NCBI GenBank assembly: GCA_046546095.1 | Contig: JBKGYK010000045.1 | Coordinates: forward strand, 1 to 26,935 | DNA length: 26,935 nucleotides | Source: JAQIBY01 sp046546095 | GTDB taxonomy: Bacteria; Bacteroidota; Bacteroidia; Bacteroidales; ML635J-15 | Reading direction: 5' to 3' | Shown here: positions 8,990 through 16,680 of the stretch, piece by piece | Position numbering within the stretch: the stretch's first letter is position 1 | How the letters are laid out: every line of letters begins with the position of its first letter | The notes under the pieces: model-generated | What the model was told of the DNA's origin: nothing | The model's database searches: none | The model's input: the letters and a program-made list of their open reading frames with translations, nothing else | Position numbers and translations under genes: made by a program

Positions 8990-9685
8990 ATGGAAAAAAT
9001 TAAAGTTTTATTTATTGCAGCAATGCTGCTCTCTGTTACCACTTTGCCTGCACAATCAGAAAAAGCCGAAACAGGTTATGATATTGGCGATATAGCTCCT
9101 GAAATACAGTTGCCCTCACCTGAGGGTGACACAATTGCCCTGAGCAGTTTAAGAGGGAAAGTGGTACTTATTGATTTCTGGGCAGGATGGTGTGGTCCCT
9201 GCCGGCGTGAAAATCCGGTGGTGGTGAAAACATACAATGAATTTAACGATAAAGATTTTACCATTGGAGATGGCTTTACTGTTTACGGGGTTTCACTGGA
9301 TAAATCCAGGGATACCTGGCTGCAGGCCATTGAAAAAGATGAGCTTAGCTGGCCACAGGTTTCAGACCTCAAGTACTGGCAGTCTCCATACGTGAGACTC
9401 TATGGCGTCAGAGGTATCCCGGCAAATTTCCTGGTGGATGAAAATGGTGTCATCCTGGCCAAAAACCTGAGGGGAGAAAAACTCAGTAAAACGCTGGAAA
9501 AATTTGTCGTCAAGGACCCCTTGACTGAGATCGAACGTCTGAAAAAGGAATTAGAAAAACATCTTGACAGATTGAAAGAGTCTGATAAATACAAAGACTT
9601 CGGACGGGAAGCTGACAAAATTTCAAAACGGCTCAGCCAAATCGAAGAGGAAATTGAAGATATCAAAGAATCAACAGAGAAATAA
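8990..9685 (+). CDS. Exported TlpA/ResA-like thioredoxin with C-terminal coiled coil
   Basis: A 231-residue protein starting with a signal peptide (MEKIKVLFIAAMLLSVTTLP then AQS). The thioredoxin fold follows at about 30-172: DIAPEIQLPSPEGD, then IDFWAGWCGPCRREN with redox Cys68 and Cys71, then the cis-Pro site RGIPANFLV (Pro144). It should act in the periplasm as a disulfide reductase or oxidoreductase. Residues about 176-231 form a highly charged helix with heptad-like spacing (ERLKKELEKHLDRLK, RLSQIEEEIEDIK), an unusual addition to a TlpA domain that suggests oligomerisation or docking. It lies 12 bases after murA and probably shares its transcript. Its substrate is unknown. Confidence 0.88.
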   Translation: MEKIKVLFIAAMLLSVTTLPAQSEKAETGYDIGDIAPEIQLPSPEGDTIALSSLRGKVVLIDFWAGWCGPCRRENPVVVKTYNEFNDKDFTIGDGFTVYGVSLDKSRDTWLQAIEKDELSWPQVSDLKYWQSPYVRLYGVRGIPANFLVDENGVILAKNLRGEKLSKTLEKFVVKDPLTEIERLKKELEKHLDRLKESDKYKDFGREADKISKRLSQIEEEIEDIKESTEK

Positions 9686-9706
9686 TTTTTGACAGAATTG
9701 CATCTG

Positions 9707-9744
9707 TGCCTGCCATCTTGTCTTTCTTCGGGATTTGGCAGGCA
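9707..9744 (+). terminator. Hairpin between the thioredoxin gene and grpE
   Basis: TGCCTGCCA (9707-9715) and TGGCAGGCA (9736-9744) form a perfect 9-bp stem with a 20-base loop, followed by ATTTGTTT. The loop is long and the T-run is interrupted, so it is either a weak terminator closing the murA unit or a leader structure affecting grpE. Confidence 0.4.
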
Positions 9745-9751
9745 ATTTGTT

Positions 9752-9759
9752 TACCTTTG
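9752..9759 (+). promoter_or_regulatory. Candidate -7 promoter element for grpE-dnaJ
   Basis: TACCTTTG matches the TAnnTTTG box and is identical to the box before the DUF4290 gene. It lies 24 bases before the likely grpE ATG (9784). No TTTG stands at the normal 19-21-base distance upstream, since that place falls in the hairpin loop. Either the promoter is weak or another sigma factor provides the upstream contact. Confidence 0.35.
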
Positions 9760-9783
9760 GCAAACTTTTAATACGTGATAAAA

Positions 9784-10425
9784 ATGGCAAAAAAAGATAA
9801 ACACAGTGAAAAATCCGAAAAGGACGAAATAAAAAAAGATAAGCCTGAGCAACAGGAAGATGTGGAGGCTGCTGAGATGTCTGCACAAGCAGAGGAAAAA
9901 GAAGAAGAGGTAGATAAGAAAAAAAGCAAAAACAAAAAGCAAAACAAACAGGAGGCTGAGTTGCATAAAAAAGATCAAGTCATCGCAGAGCTTAACGAGA
10001 AGTATCAGCTCATGAATGATAAATACCTCAGGCTTTCTGCAGAATTTGACAATTTCAGAAAACGAACGCTGAAAGAAAAAATGGACATGACCAAAACAGC
10101 AGGGTCTGACATTATATCCGGATTACTGCCTGTGATTGATGATATGGAACGTGCTATGCAAATTATTGAAGAGGCAGAAGACCTGGAAGCTGTCAAAAAA
10201 GGCATGGAACTCATTCACAATAAATTTGAAAATTTCCTGAAACAAAAGGGTGTTACCCCAATTGAAGCAGAGGGAAAAACGTTCGATACAGATGAACATG
10301 AAGCCATGACAAAAATTCCTGCTCCCAATAAAGAGCTTAAAGGAAAAGTGGTTGATGTCATCCAGAAAGGTTATAAACTAAATGATGATGTACTCAGGTA
10401 CTCAAAAGTAGTTGTGGGAGAATAA
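9784..10425 (+). CDS. grpE: GrpE, nucleotide exchange factor for DnaK
   Basis: A 213-residue cytoplasmic cochaperone that releases ADP from DnaK. The first 65 residues are Lys/Glu-rich and low in complexity. A long coiled coil then leads into the conserved LSAEFDNFRKRTLKEK segment, followed by ISGLLPVIDDMERAM, MELIHNKFENFLKQKGV, FDTDEHEAM and the final KVVDVIQKGYKLND, LRYSKVVVGE. The ATG at 9784 is preferred over the in-frame GTG at 9775 because it gives the usual MAKK start. dnaJ starts one base after its stop, giving a grpE-dnaJ operon; dnaK is not in the window. Confidence 0.95.
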   Translation: MAKKDKHSEKSEKDEIKKDKPEQQEDVEAAEMSAQAEEKEEEVDKKKSKNKKQNKQEAELHKKDQVIAELNEKYQLMNDKYLRLSAEFDNFRKRTLKEKMDMTKTAGSDIISGLLPVIDDMERAMQIIEEAEDLEAVKKGMELIHNKFENFLKQKGVTPIEAEGKTFDTDEHEAMTKIPAPNKELKGKVVDVIQKGYKLNDDVLRYSKVVVGE

Positions 10426-10426
10426 T

Positions 10427-11596
10427 ATGGCAAAACGTGATTATTACGAAATATTGGGTGTTTCCAAAAGTGCCTCACAGGATGAAATCAAAAAAGCCTA
10501 TCGTAAGCAGGCTCTGAAGCATCATCCGGACAAAAATCCCGGTGATGCGGAAGCTGAACGCAAGTTCAAAGAGGCTGCAGAAGCATATGAGGTGCTCAGG
10601 GACGAGCAAAAACGGCAGCGGTACGATCAGTTTGGCCATGACGGCGTTAAAGGAGCCCAGGGCGGATTCTCCGGTGAAGGTATGAGCTTTGAGGATATCT
10701 TCAGTCAGTTTGGAGATATCTTTGGTGATATGGGCTTCGGCGGTGGCTTCAGTGGTGGCTTTGGCGGAGGAAGAAGAAGCCAGCGTCAACGTGCCAATAA
10801 GGGCTCAAATATCAGGGTGAAAGTAAAGCTTACCCTCAATGAAATTGCTAGCGGAACTACCAAAAAGCTGAAGATTAAAAAGTACATAAAATGCGATGCC
10901 TGTAACGGTACCGGTGAAAAGAACGGCAGCTCCAGCAAAACATGCTCTACCTGTCATGGCTCCGGTGTTGAAACCCGTGTAACCAACACAATCCTTGGCC
11001 AGATGCAACAACAGACAACATGCCGTACCTGCGGAGGAACCGGAACAGAAATAAAAGAACACTGTCCCGCATGTAATGGAGAAGGTGTTGTTCGTGGAGA
11101 AGAAATTGTTGAAGTGAAAATTCCTGCTGGCATGAGCGAAGGCGTGCAACTCAGTGTGTCCGGAAAAGGAAATGCTGCCCGCCGCGGTGGTATCAACGGT
11201 GACTTGCTGGTGGTGGTTGAGGAAAAAGAACATCCGGAACTTGTGCGTGATGGAAATGACTTGCTTTACAACCTGTTTATCAGCATCCCTGATGCCTTGC
11301 TCGGTACCACAGCTACCATTCCAACACTGGAAGGTAAAGTGAAAGTGAAAATCGAACAGGGCACTCAGTCTGGTAAGGTCTTGAGATTGAGAAATAAAGG
11401 TATCCCCGACGTGCAGGGTTATGGCAAAGGTGATCTGCTTGTAAAAGTGAACATCTTTGTGCCGAAAAATCTGCCGAAAGAAGATCGGAAACTGATTGAA
11501 AAATTACAGGAATCTGAAGCGCTCAAACCCAAAAAGCAGGGTAAAGAAGGAGAGGAAGACGGATTTCTTCATAAAATGAAAGGCTTCTTTGCCTGA
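10427..11596 (+). CDS. dnaJ: DnaJ, type I (class A) Hsp40 cochaperone
   Basis: A 389-residue cytoplasmic cochaperone that delivers unfolded proteins to DnaK and stimulates its ATPase. The J domain begins MAKRDYYEILGV and has the HPD motif at 33-35. A Gly/Phe-rich linker spans about 75-115. The zinc domain has all four CxxCxGxG units: CDACNGTG (156), CSTCHGSG (173), CRTCGGTG (199) and CPACNGEG (213). The C-terminal substrate-binding domains follow (LVVVEEKEHP, IPTLEGKVKVKI, RLRNKGIP). The ATG at 10427 is preferred over an in-frame TTG at 10412 inside grpE. Length is normal. Confidence 0.97.
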   Translation: MAKRDYYEILGVSKSASQDEIKKAYRKQALKHHPDKNPGDAEAERKFKEAAEAYEVLRDEQKRQRYDQFGHDGVKGAQGGFSGEGMSFEDIFSQFGDIFGDMGFGGGFSGGFGGGRRSQRQRANKGSNIRVKVKLTLNEIASGTTKKLKIKKYIKCDACNGTGEKNGSSSKTCSTCHGSGVETRVTNTILGQMQQQTTCRTCGGTGTEIKEHCPACNGEGVVRGEEIVEVKIPAGMSEGVQLSVSGKGNAARRGGINGDLLVVVEEKEHPELVRDGNDLLYNLFISIPDALLGTTATIPTLEGKVKVKIEQGTQSGKVLRLRNKGIPDVQGYGKGDLLVKVNIFVPKNLPKEDRKLIEKLQESEALKPKKQGKEGEEDGFLHKMKGFFA

Positions 11597-11616
11597 TAAA
11601 GCAGGGTTTGTCAGGC
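11591..11616 (+). terminator. Hairpin terminator overlapping the dnaJ stop
   Basis: GCCTGATAAA (11591-11600) pairs with TTTGTCAGGC (11607-11616) over 10 bp with one G-U pair and a 6-base loop. The stem contains the dnaJ TGA itself. No strong T-run follows. It lies in the 44-base gap between two convergent genes and may serve both directions, or protect the grpE-dnaJ mRNA 3' end. Confidence 0.5.
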
Positions 11617-11640
11617 CGGATTGAAACCTTTGGCTTGCGG

Positions 11641-14600
11641 TCATGCTGATGCAGAATCAGAGATGCGCTGTAACATTTGCTCTGCGGATTGGCTGTCAAG
11701 ACTCATGCCTGATAGCTCAGCCTGGAGAGCGGCAATGATTTTTTCTTCCTCCAGTGGAGTTTCCTGGCTGATGAAATTGTTCTGTATCAGATAGTTTTCC
11801 AATTCCTCTGCTTTTGCTGTCCTGAAATTTCTTACACCACCATCAAGAAGTGATTTTATTAATTTTTCCGGATTGCCTTTTACCTTATCAAGCAAGTCTG
11901 CTACATCATCTAAAAAACTTTCACTCACTGCGTCTGAGGATTCAAGTACCTGCCTGTCAATTGGGAGGGATATCCCATGCCGGTATAGTGTGAGGTAGCG
12001 TTCAAGCAGTTTCTTTTTTTCTTCCAGTTGCCTGGTGAAATCCGGACCTTTACCGATTTCTCCTCCCGCTTTCAGGAATCCTAGCAAAGCACCCAGACTA
12101 CTGATGTTGCGTTTCAGACAAGTATACAATAACTCTGTATCCTCAATGACATACCACAGATGAAGTCCGGAAATTGCATCGCTCAGCGGATTGAATTCCT
12201 GTACCCCGAGGATTTTTCCGTATTCGTCATGCGTGGCCTGCCCGGGACGAGCCAGCTCATGGTCTGTGAGGTGAATTCGTGGCAGAGATGCGGATACATG
12301 CGGATAATCCTGATTCCCCTGATTCGCCGGAATGGATATGATGCGATTTGAAATCCCGCTCGCCTCCAGATGGCTTTGCCATTTGGCCACCTCATCCTGC
12401 TGGGCTGTAAAGTAAAATACCTGACGACCCTCACGGCTAATTTCTATCAGTGCGTCGATAATGGCTTTTGCCCTGACCTCATCGCTGTTGGCAAGCAATT
12501 CATCTGCCATCACAGGTAAGCATAGTTCATTTTCCTGCAACTCAATAAATGCCAGCCTCACCGAGAGAATCAACTGAATGCGTGTGCCTGTAGAGAGTTT
12601 ATCCAGCCGGAGGTATTCCTCATTTTGGTTGTCGTATGCCATAAAAGCATGTGATTCCCCGTTTGACAGCTCAAGTCGGTATTGTCCTGCTGTGATTTTG
12701 CTGAAACGATGGCTTGCTTTTTTAAATACTTCCGGATAATTGTGTTCACGGGTTTCGGCTTTGAGGTGAGTTACCAACAGATGGCCGGTTATTGATGCAA
12801 GGTTTTTTTCATACAGACTTTCAAGATCTGACATTGCTTTTTCTTCTTGTGCCAGGGCTTTTTCTGCTGTGTTTGCCTTGCTGACACTTTCAATGCGGGT
12901 GTTGATTCCTGATATGGTTTCAATGATTTCCTGAAGTCTGCCGGCCTTTTCCTGATATTCTGTAATCTTGTCGTTTACCTCATCCGGTGACAATGATTCC
13001 AGATTTTCTGCTTCTTCCTGGTAAAGGGAATGGGCTTTTAGATTTTTTTCTGCTTCTCTGCAAATTAATTCGGCAGCTTCAAAAGCCTTTTTGGCCGGAC
13101 GATACTGACTTAGCTCTTCCCCTAGTTGCTTTACCTCATCAAGGCGCCCTGCCTCAATATTGAGTCTTTGGTATAGCTTGTTCTGCTTGTCAAGATTCTT
13201 TTCTTTGCGCTCCTGTTTTTCCTTAAGGACAAGATTTTTTTCCTTGATGTGCTTCACGGATTCACGGCGCTGGTATTCATTGTCACGGATTTTTTTACAC
13301 AATGCTGACAGTTTGATGTCATCGACAACTGTATCCTGACCATGGTTTTCAAGTATCGCATTCACCCTGCCAAGATTCTCTTCTGTCTTTTTTTCCAGCT
13401 GAATGGTCAGTTCACGGGCTGCCAGATGATTTTCCTGTGCTTCCTGCCATTTTTGTGCATTGCTGACAAACCAGGCAATGGATGCGTAATTGTTTTCATC
13501 TTTCAAATATAATTCCGGGACAGCCCCAAGTTCTGTTTGTATTTTCTGATACTGAGACTGTATCTTTTCCAGGCGGGGTTTTAGCTTATCCAGATTATCT
13601 TCCAGCCGTTGTTTTTCATTTTCGAGATGGTGGATTTCAGTGGCCAGTTGCAGGTCTTCGGACAATTCAGTAAGACGTGCACTTACCGATTCACTTGTCC
13701 ATGCTTCAGGGCCTTCAATACCATTCCGCTCATATTCCTGTTTGTACCTGTTGCCGGTCGTGGAATCTGTTTTGGGCTGTTTAAAACTCAAAATCAGAAT
13801 CAGAGCTGTACCGATGATCAGGGGTGCCAGAGCTGCAAGAGCTGATATCAGGCCAAGAGCGTAGGTCAGTATGATGGCGGCTATGCCGGCTATGGCGATT
13901 GTCCACAGCCACTTTTTGCTGATCCCTGCTTGTTCTCCCCGGGATTTCAGCCAGTCACTCAATATGCTGATGGCCAGTTCTGTCCGGGCATAATCCGGTT
14001 TTTTTCGGTCTGTGAGCAGTTCAGATATTTTTTGGATGCGATTTTGTAACTGCAGGGATTCACCTGTAAGTCTGTATGCTTCCGGCATTATCTGATGCAG
14101 ATCACCTGTTTGTTTTAGATTCAGACCTGCCCATTTGCCGGTATCGATACTGGCATCCAGCGCCTTTAGAGATTCTTCTGCTTTTTTTGCGGCTGCCAGG
14201 CTTTCTTCACTGGCTTTCTCACGTCTGTGGCGGAGTTCTTTTAGCTCCTCGCTACGCCCTTCAAGTTCATTGAGTATTTCGTCTCCGATGCCTGTCTCAG
14301 GAATATCCAGTTGAGCGAGATGCTCCACAGCATTTTCAATGGATTTCTTTGTGTCAAGGATTTCATTTTCCAGTTTTCCAGCTTCTAATTCTAATTCGTT
14401 AAGGGCTTCATATTCATGGCCTGTGAGATTTTCCAGAATCTGTGGAAAATGATCCAGCTTTTCCCTGGCACGGAGGTATTCTGTTTCTTTTTCAAGATAT
14501 GTTTGCCGCAACTGATACAGCTCTGCCAACTTTGCTGCTTTTTCCGCCCTGTCTTTGTCTTTTTTAAGCTTATTCAGATTTGCCTCTTCGCTTTCCAGGT

Positions 14601-15129
14601 GTTTTTGTTCTTGTCGTACTTTCTGATAGTTTTTTTTGGCTTCTTCCCAGGCTGTGTATTCACTTACCCGTTTGCTTTTGATGCCTGCCTCGTATTTCAG
14701 ATCTCCGGAAGCTTTGTCAAGATCATACCCTCCTATGCCCTCACGCATAATCTGTTGGGCCATATCCTGATCTTCAGCCTGAATCAAATCATGCAGGGAA
14801 AGCATATATCTTTTGCTGGTATCTGATGCCGGAATTCCTTCCATCTGAGCAGGCTGCCCGTTACGCTCACTGTTTACACGGGATGAATCTATGCTTATTC
14901 TCCATTGTTCATGATCAATCTGTATTTTTGCCTCTGCCCGGCATCCCGGTGCTTTTTCCTGCCATAACAACTTCTCAATCATTCCTGCAGTAGAGCTTTT
15001 TCCTGATGCGTTGGGTCCGTATATAATGTTAATATTTTCGGATAAATCACGGTATTCAGGCAAACCTTTGCGAAAACCCGGAAGTCTTCCTATGGAAATA
15101 TGATCGATGTGGATTGTTTTCTTCTTCAT
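11641..15129 (-). CDS. YhaN-like SMC/Rad50-type ATPase with central membrane hairpin
   Basis: A 1162-residue protein with split ABC ATPase halves joined by long coiled coils. Walker A is YGPNASGKSS (37-46); the signature is LSTGTRIQL (about 842) rather than LSGGQ; Walker B is LPVMADELLANSD (about 870). The usual switch His place reads FYFTAQQDEV, with Gln. Residues about 407-447, in the middle of the coiled coil, are two hydrophobic helices (WLWTIAIAGIAAIILTYAL, then ALAALAPLIIGTALILIL), so the protein is probably membrane-anchored. This architecture and the neighbouring nuclease gene match Bacillus YhaN with YhaO, implicated in DNA-end processing and repair. About 200 C-terminal residues after the ATPase domain are extra relative to my memory of YhaN and match no domain I know. 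Only 3 bases separate it from the upstream nuclease gene. Confidence 0.85.
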   Translation of the reverse strand: MKKKTIHIDHISIGRLPGFRKGLPEYRDLSENINIIYGPNASGKSSTAGMIEKLLWQEKAPGCRAEAKIQIDHEQWRISIDSSRVNSERNGQPAQMEGIPASDTSKRYMLSLHDLIQAEDQDMAQQIMREGIGGYDLDKASGDLKYEAGIKSKRVSEYTAWEEAKKNYQKVRQEQKHLESEEANLNKLKKDKDRAEKAAKLAELYQLRQTYLEKETEYLRAREKLDHFPQILENLTGHEYEALNELELEAGKLENEILDTKKSIENAVEHLAQLDIPETGIGDEILNELEGRSEELKELRHRREKASEESLAAAKKAEESLKALDASIDTGKWAGLNLKQTGDLHQIMPEAYRLTGESLQLQNRIQKISELLTDRKKPDYARTELAISILSDWLKSRGEQAGISKKWLWTIAIAGIAAIILTYALGLISALAALAPLIIGTALILILSFKQPKTDSTTGNRYKQEYERNGIEGPEAWTSESVSARLTELSEDLQLATEIHHLENEKQRLEDNLDKLKPRLEKIQSQYQKIQTELGAVPELYLKDENNYASIAWFVSNAQKWQEAQENHLAARELTIQLEKKTEENLGRVNAILENHGQDTVVDDIKLSALCKKIRDNEYQRRESVKHIKEKNLVLKEKQERKEKNLDKQNKLYQRLNIEAGRLDEVKQLGEELSQYRPAKKAFEAAELICREAEKNLKAHSLYQEEAENLESLSPDEVNDKITEYQEKAGRLQEIIETISGINTRIESVSKANTAEKALAQEEKAMSDLESLYEKNLASITGHLLVTHLKAETREHNYPEVFKKASHRFSKITAGQYRLELSNGESHAFMAYDNQNEEYLRLDKLSTGTRIQLILSVRLAFIELQENELCLPVMADELLANSDEVRAKAIIDALIEISREGRQVFYFTAQQDEVAKWQSHLEASGISNRIISIPANQGNQDYPHVSASLPRIHLTDHELARPGQATHDEYGKILGVQEFNPLSDAISGLHLWYVIEDTELLYTCLKRNISSLGALLGFLKAGGEIGKGPDFTRQLEEKKKLLERYLTLYRHGISLPIDRQVLESSDAVSESFLDDVADLLDKVKGNPEKLIKSLLDGGVRNFRTAKAEELENYLIQNNFISQETPLEEEKIIAALQAELSGMSLDSQSAEQMLQRISDSASA

Positions 15130-15132
15130 AAT

Positions 15133-16416
15133 TTACATGCTTTCATTTTGTGACATGAGCCTGGCAAGCAAGTGCTTACATTCCTGCATGATGAATTTGT
15201 CTGCTTCTTCGCTGTTTGCCGTTTTGTTTAGTGGCTGGTAGGTGCCGGAGTGTAACAGACTTAACTGTTTTTTCTGCCAGTCTTTTCTCATTGATTCCAG
15301 AAAATCCGTTGACCGTCCTTCTTCCAGAGCGAGCAGTGTTTCGGCCAGTTTGCCGGCAGGAGAAGGTTCCCTTGCAAGTTCTTTCATATTCTCAATAGCC
15401 GGCTGTATCATGGATCTGAATTTTCGTAATCTTACCTGTATGTCGGGATAATCATGCAGGAAGATATCTTCGGCTTTTGTAGCCTCTGCTGCCCAGATTT
15501 CGGCTTTTTCCGGCTGAGGATGTTCACCGGAAATGAACAGATCGAATATCAGATATTCAGGACTACCTCCAGTTTCAATTAAATTCGGAGAACGCTTAGC
15601 TATGGCTTCGTTCACCAATGCACGGAAGCTGTTTTCATCCGTATCTTTTTTTATTTCTATGGGCAGATTTTCATAGCGAACAGGAGATAGGGGAATGTGT
15701 TCCGTTTCAATGCGTTTGTCTTTATGAACAGTTAGCAGCAAAATCCCGTGCACACCGGTTTCCCCGGCACTCATAGCCTGTGGTGATCCGGCATATGCCA
15801 CAAAAGGTGCCGATTCGTGGAGAATCATGGGTTTGTGGATATGGCCGAGCAACCAGGCATCTGTTCCTGAATTGAGCAGCAGGTCAGTGCTGACTGGTGC
15901 ATATTTGCTTTCAGGGAAATCAGTTTCACAGTGCAGCAAACCTATGACAGGAATATCCGGATTTGTCAGTTTTCTGTCAAAGCTTAGTAAAGGGTCAATC
16001 CTGATATGCTGTTTATTGAAAGACCAGCCGGCAAATTGCACTTCCATATCCCCGGCAGTGTGTGTTCTGGTTTCCCACTTTGCATTTTTGCCAAGCATAT
16101 GCACATGCTGATTTTTGTCTTCTTTCAGCATTGATTCCAATACATCAAAATCGTGATTTCCTGCAACAAGATACACTGATATTTTGGCTTCCCTGAGTTT
16201 ATTAAATGCTTCCTGTAAGGGTGCTCTGGCTTCCCAGTAATCATTAAAATTATCAACAATATCACCGGAAAAACAGAGCACATCAACAGACAAACTGATG
16301 GCAAGTTTTACGAGTTTGTCAAGGCCTGTTTTGGTGGATAAGCCGTGTTGGGAATGTGGCAATGAGGAAGTGCGTCCAAGGTGAAGATCAGCGGTAGAAA
16401 GTATTTTTATCGGCAT
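15133..16416 (-). CDS. SbcD/YhaO-like metallophosphoesterase (DNA repair exonuclease)
   Basis: A 427-residue calcineurin-like phosphoesterase of the SbcD/Mre11 group, expected to bind two metal ions and cut DNA ends. The metal-binding motifs run in order: STADLHLGR (Asp10, His12), FSGDIVDN, VAGNHDF, GLLHCETDFPESKY and LGHIHKP. The C-terminal half is helical and charged and would form the capping/ATPase-binding region. The ATG at 16416 is chosen because the family starts just before the first strand (MPIKILSTADLH). The frame continues upstream to 16503 with 29 more residues that do not look conserved. It is followed after 3 bases by its predicted ATPase partner, like yhaO-yhaN of Firmicutes and sbcD-sbcC elsewhere. 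No consensus promoter was seen upstream. Confidence 0.9.
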   Translation of the reverse strand: MPIKILSTADLHLGRTSSLPHSQHGLSTKTGLDKLVKLAISLSVDVLCFSGDIVDNFNDYWEARAPLQEAFNKLREAKISVYLVAGNHDFDVLESMLKEDKNQHVHMLGKNAKWETRTHTAGDMEVQFAGWSFNKQHIRIDPLLSFDRKLTNPDIPVIGLLHCETDFPESKYAPVSTDLLLNSGTDAWLLGHIHKPMILHESAPFVAYAGSPQAMSAGETGVHGILLLTVHKDKRIETEHIPLSPVRYENLPIEIKKDTDENSFRALVNEAIAKRSPNLIETGGSPEYLIFDLFISGEHPQPEKAEIWAAEATKAEDIFLHDYPDIQVRLRKFRSMIQPAIENMKELAREPSPAGKLAETLLALEEGRSTDFLESMRKDWQKKQLSLLHSGTYQPLNKTANSEEADKFIMQECKHLLARLMSQNESM

Positions 16417-16576
16417 AGCATAAAATAATTGTACCGTATAAGCGGCAGATTGAACAGACAATTTTATCTTACTAAGGTAGAAATATTTCCCTGATTTTCC
16501 CAACAGAAGTGATGAAGTTTATCGCATCTCCGTGATACAATTGATTAATGTGCAAAGCCCGGACAGAATTGCTATT

Positions 16577-16617
16577 AAAAAAGTTTACCTGCCCGTGCTA
16601 TGACAAGGCAGGTAAAC
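16577..16617 (-). terminator. Strong intrinsic terminator for the 16681-18967 unit
   Basis: GTTTACCTGCC (16583-16593) and GGCAGGTAAAC (16607-16617) form a perfect 11-bp stem with a 13-base loop. Read on the minus strand, six T (complement of 16577-16582) follow the stem directly. It lies 64 bases beyond the stop of the tail-fibre-like gene. Confidence 0.85.
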
Positions 16618-16680
16618 CAAACAACACGATCCAAAATAAAATCCGGGTTTTAGATAATGGACGGTGAGATATTGAGCGGC

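Noticed and set aside
10805..11233. A 142-codon minus-strand frame
   Set aside because: It is antisense to the zinc-finger and C-terminal domains of dnaJ, which are fully conserved on the plus strand.
14416..14826. A 136-codon plus-strand frame, hydrophobic and Phe-rich
   Set aside because: It is antisense to the coiled-coil part of the YhaN-like gene; the Phe-rich content is the complement of Lys/Glu codons.
16417..16503. A 29-residue N-terminal extension of the SbcD-like nuclease
   Set aside because: The family normally starts just before the first strand, at the ATG at 16416; the extension has no conserved features.
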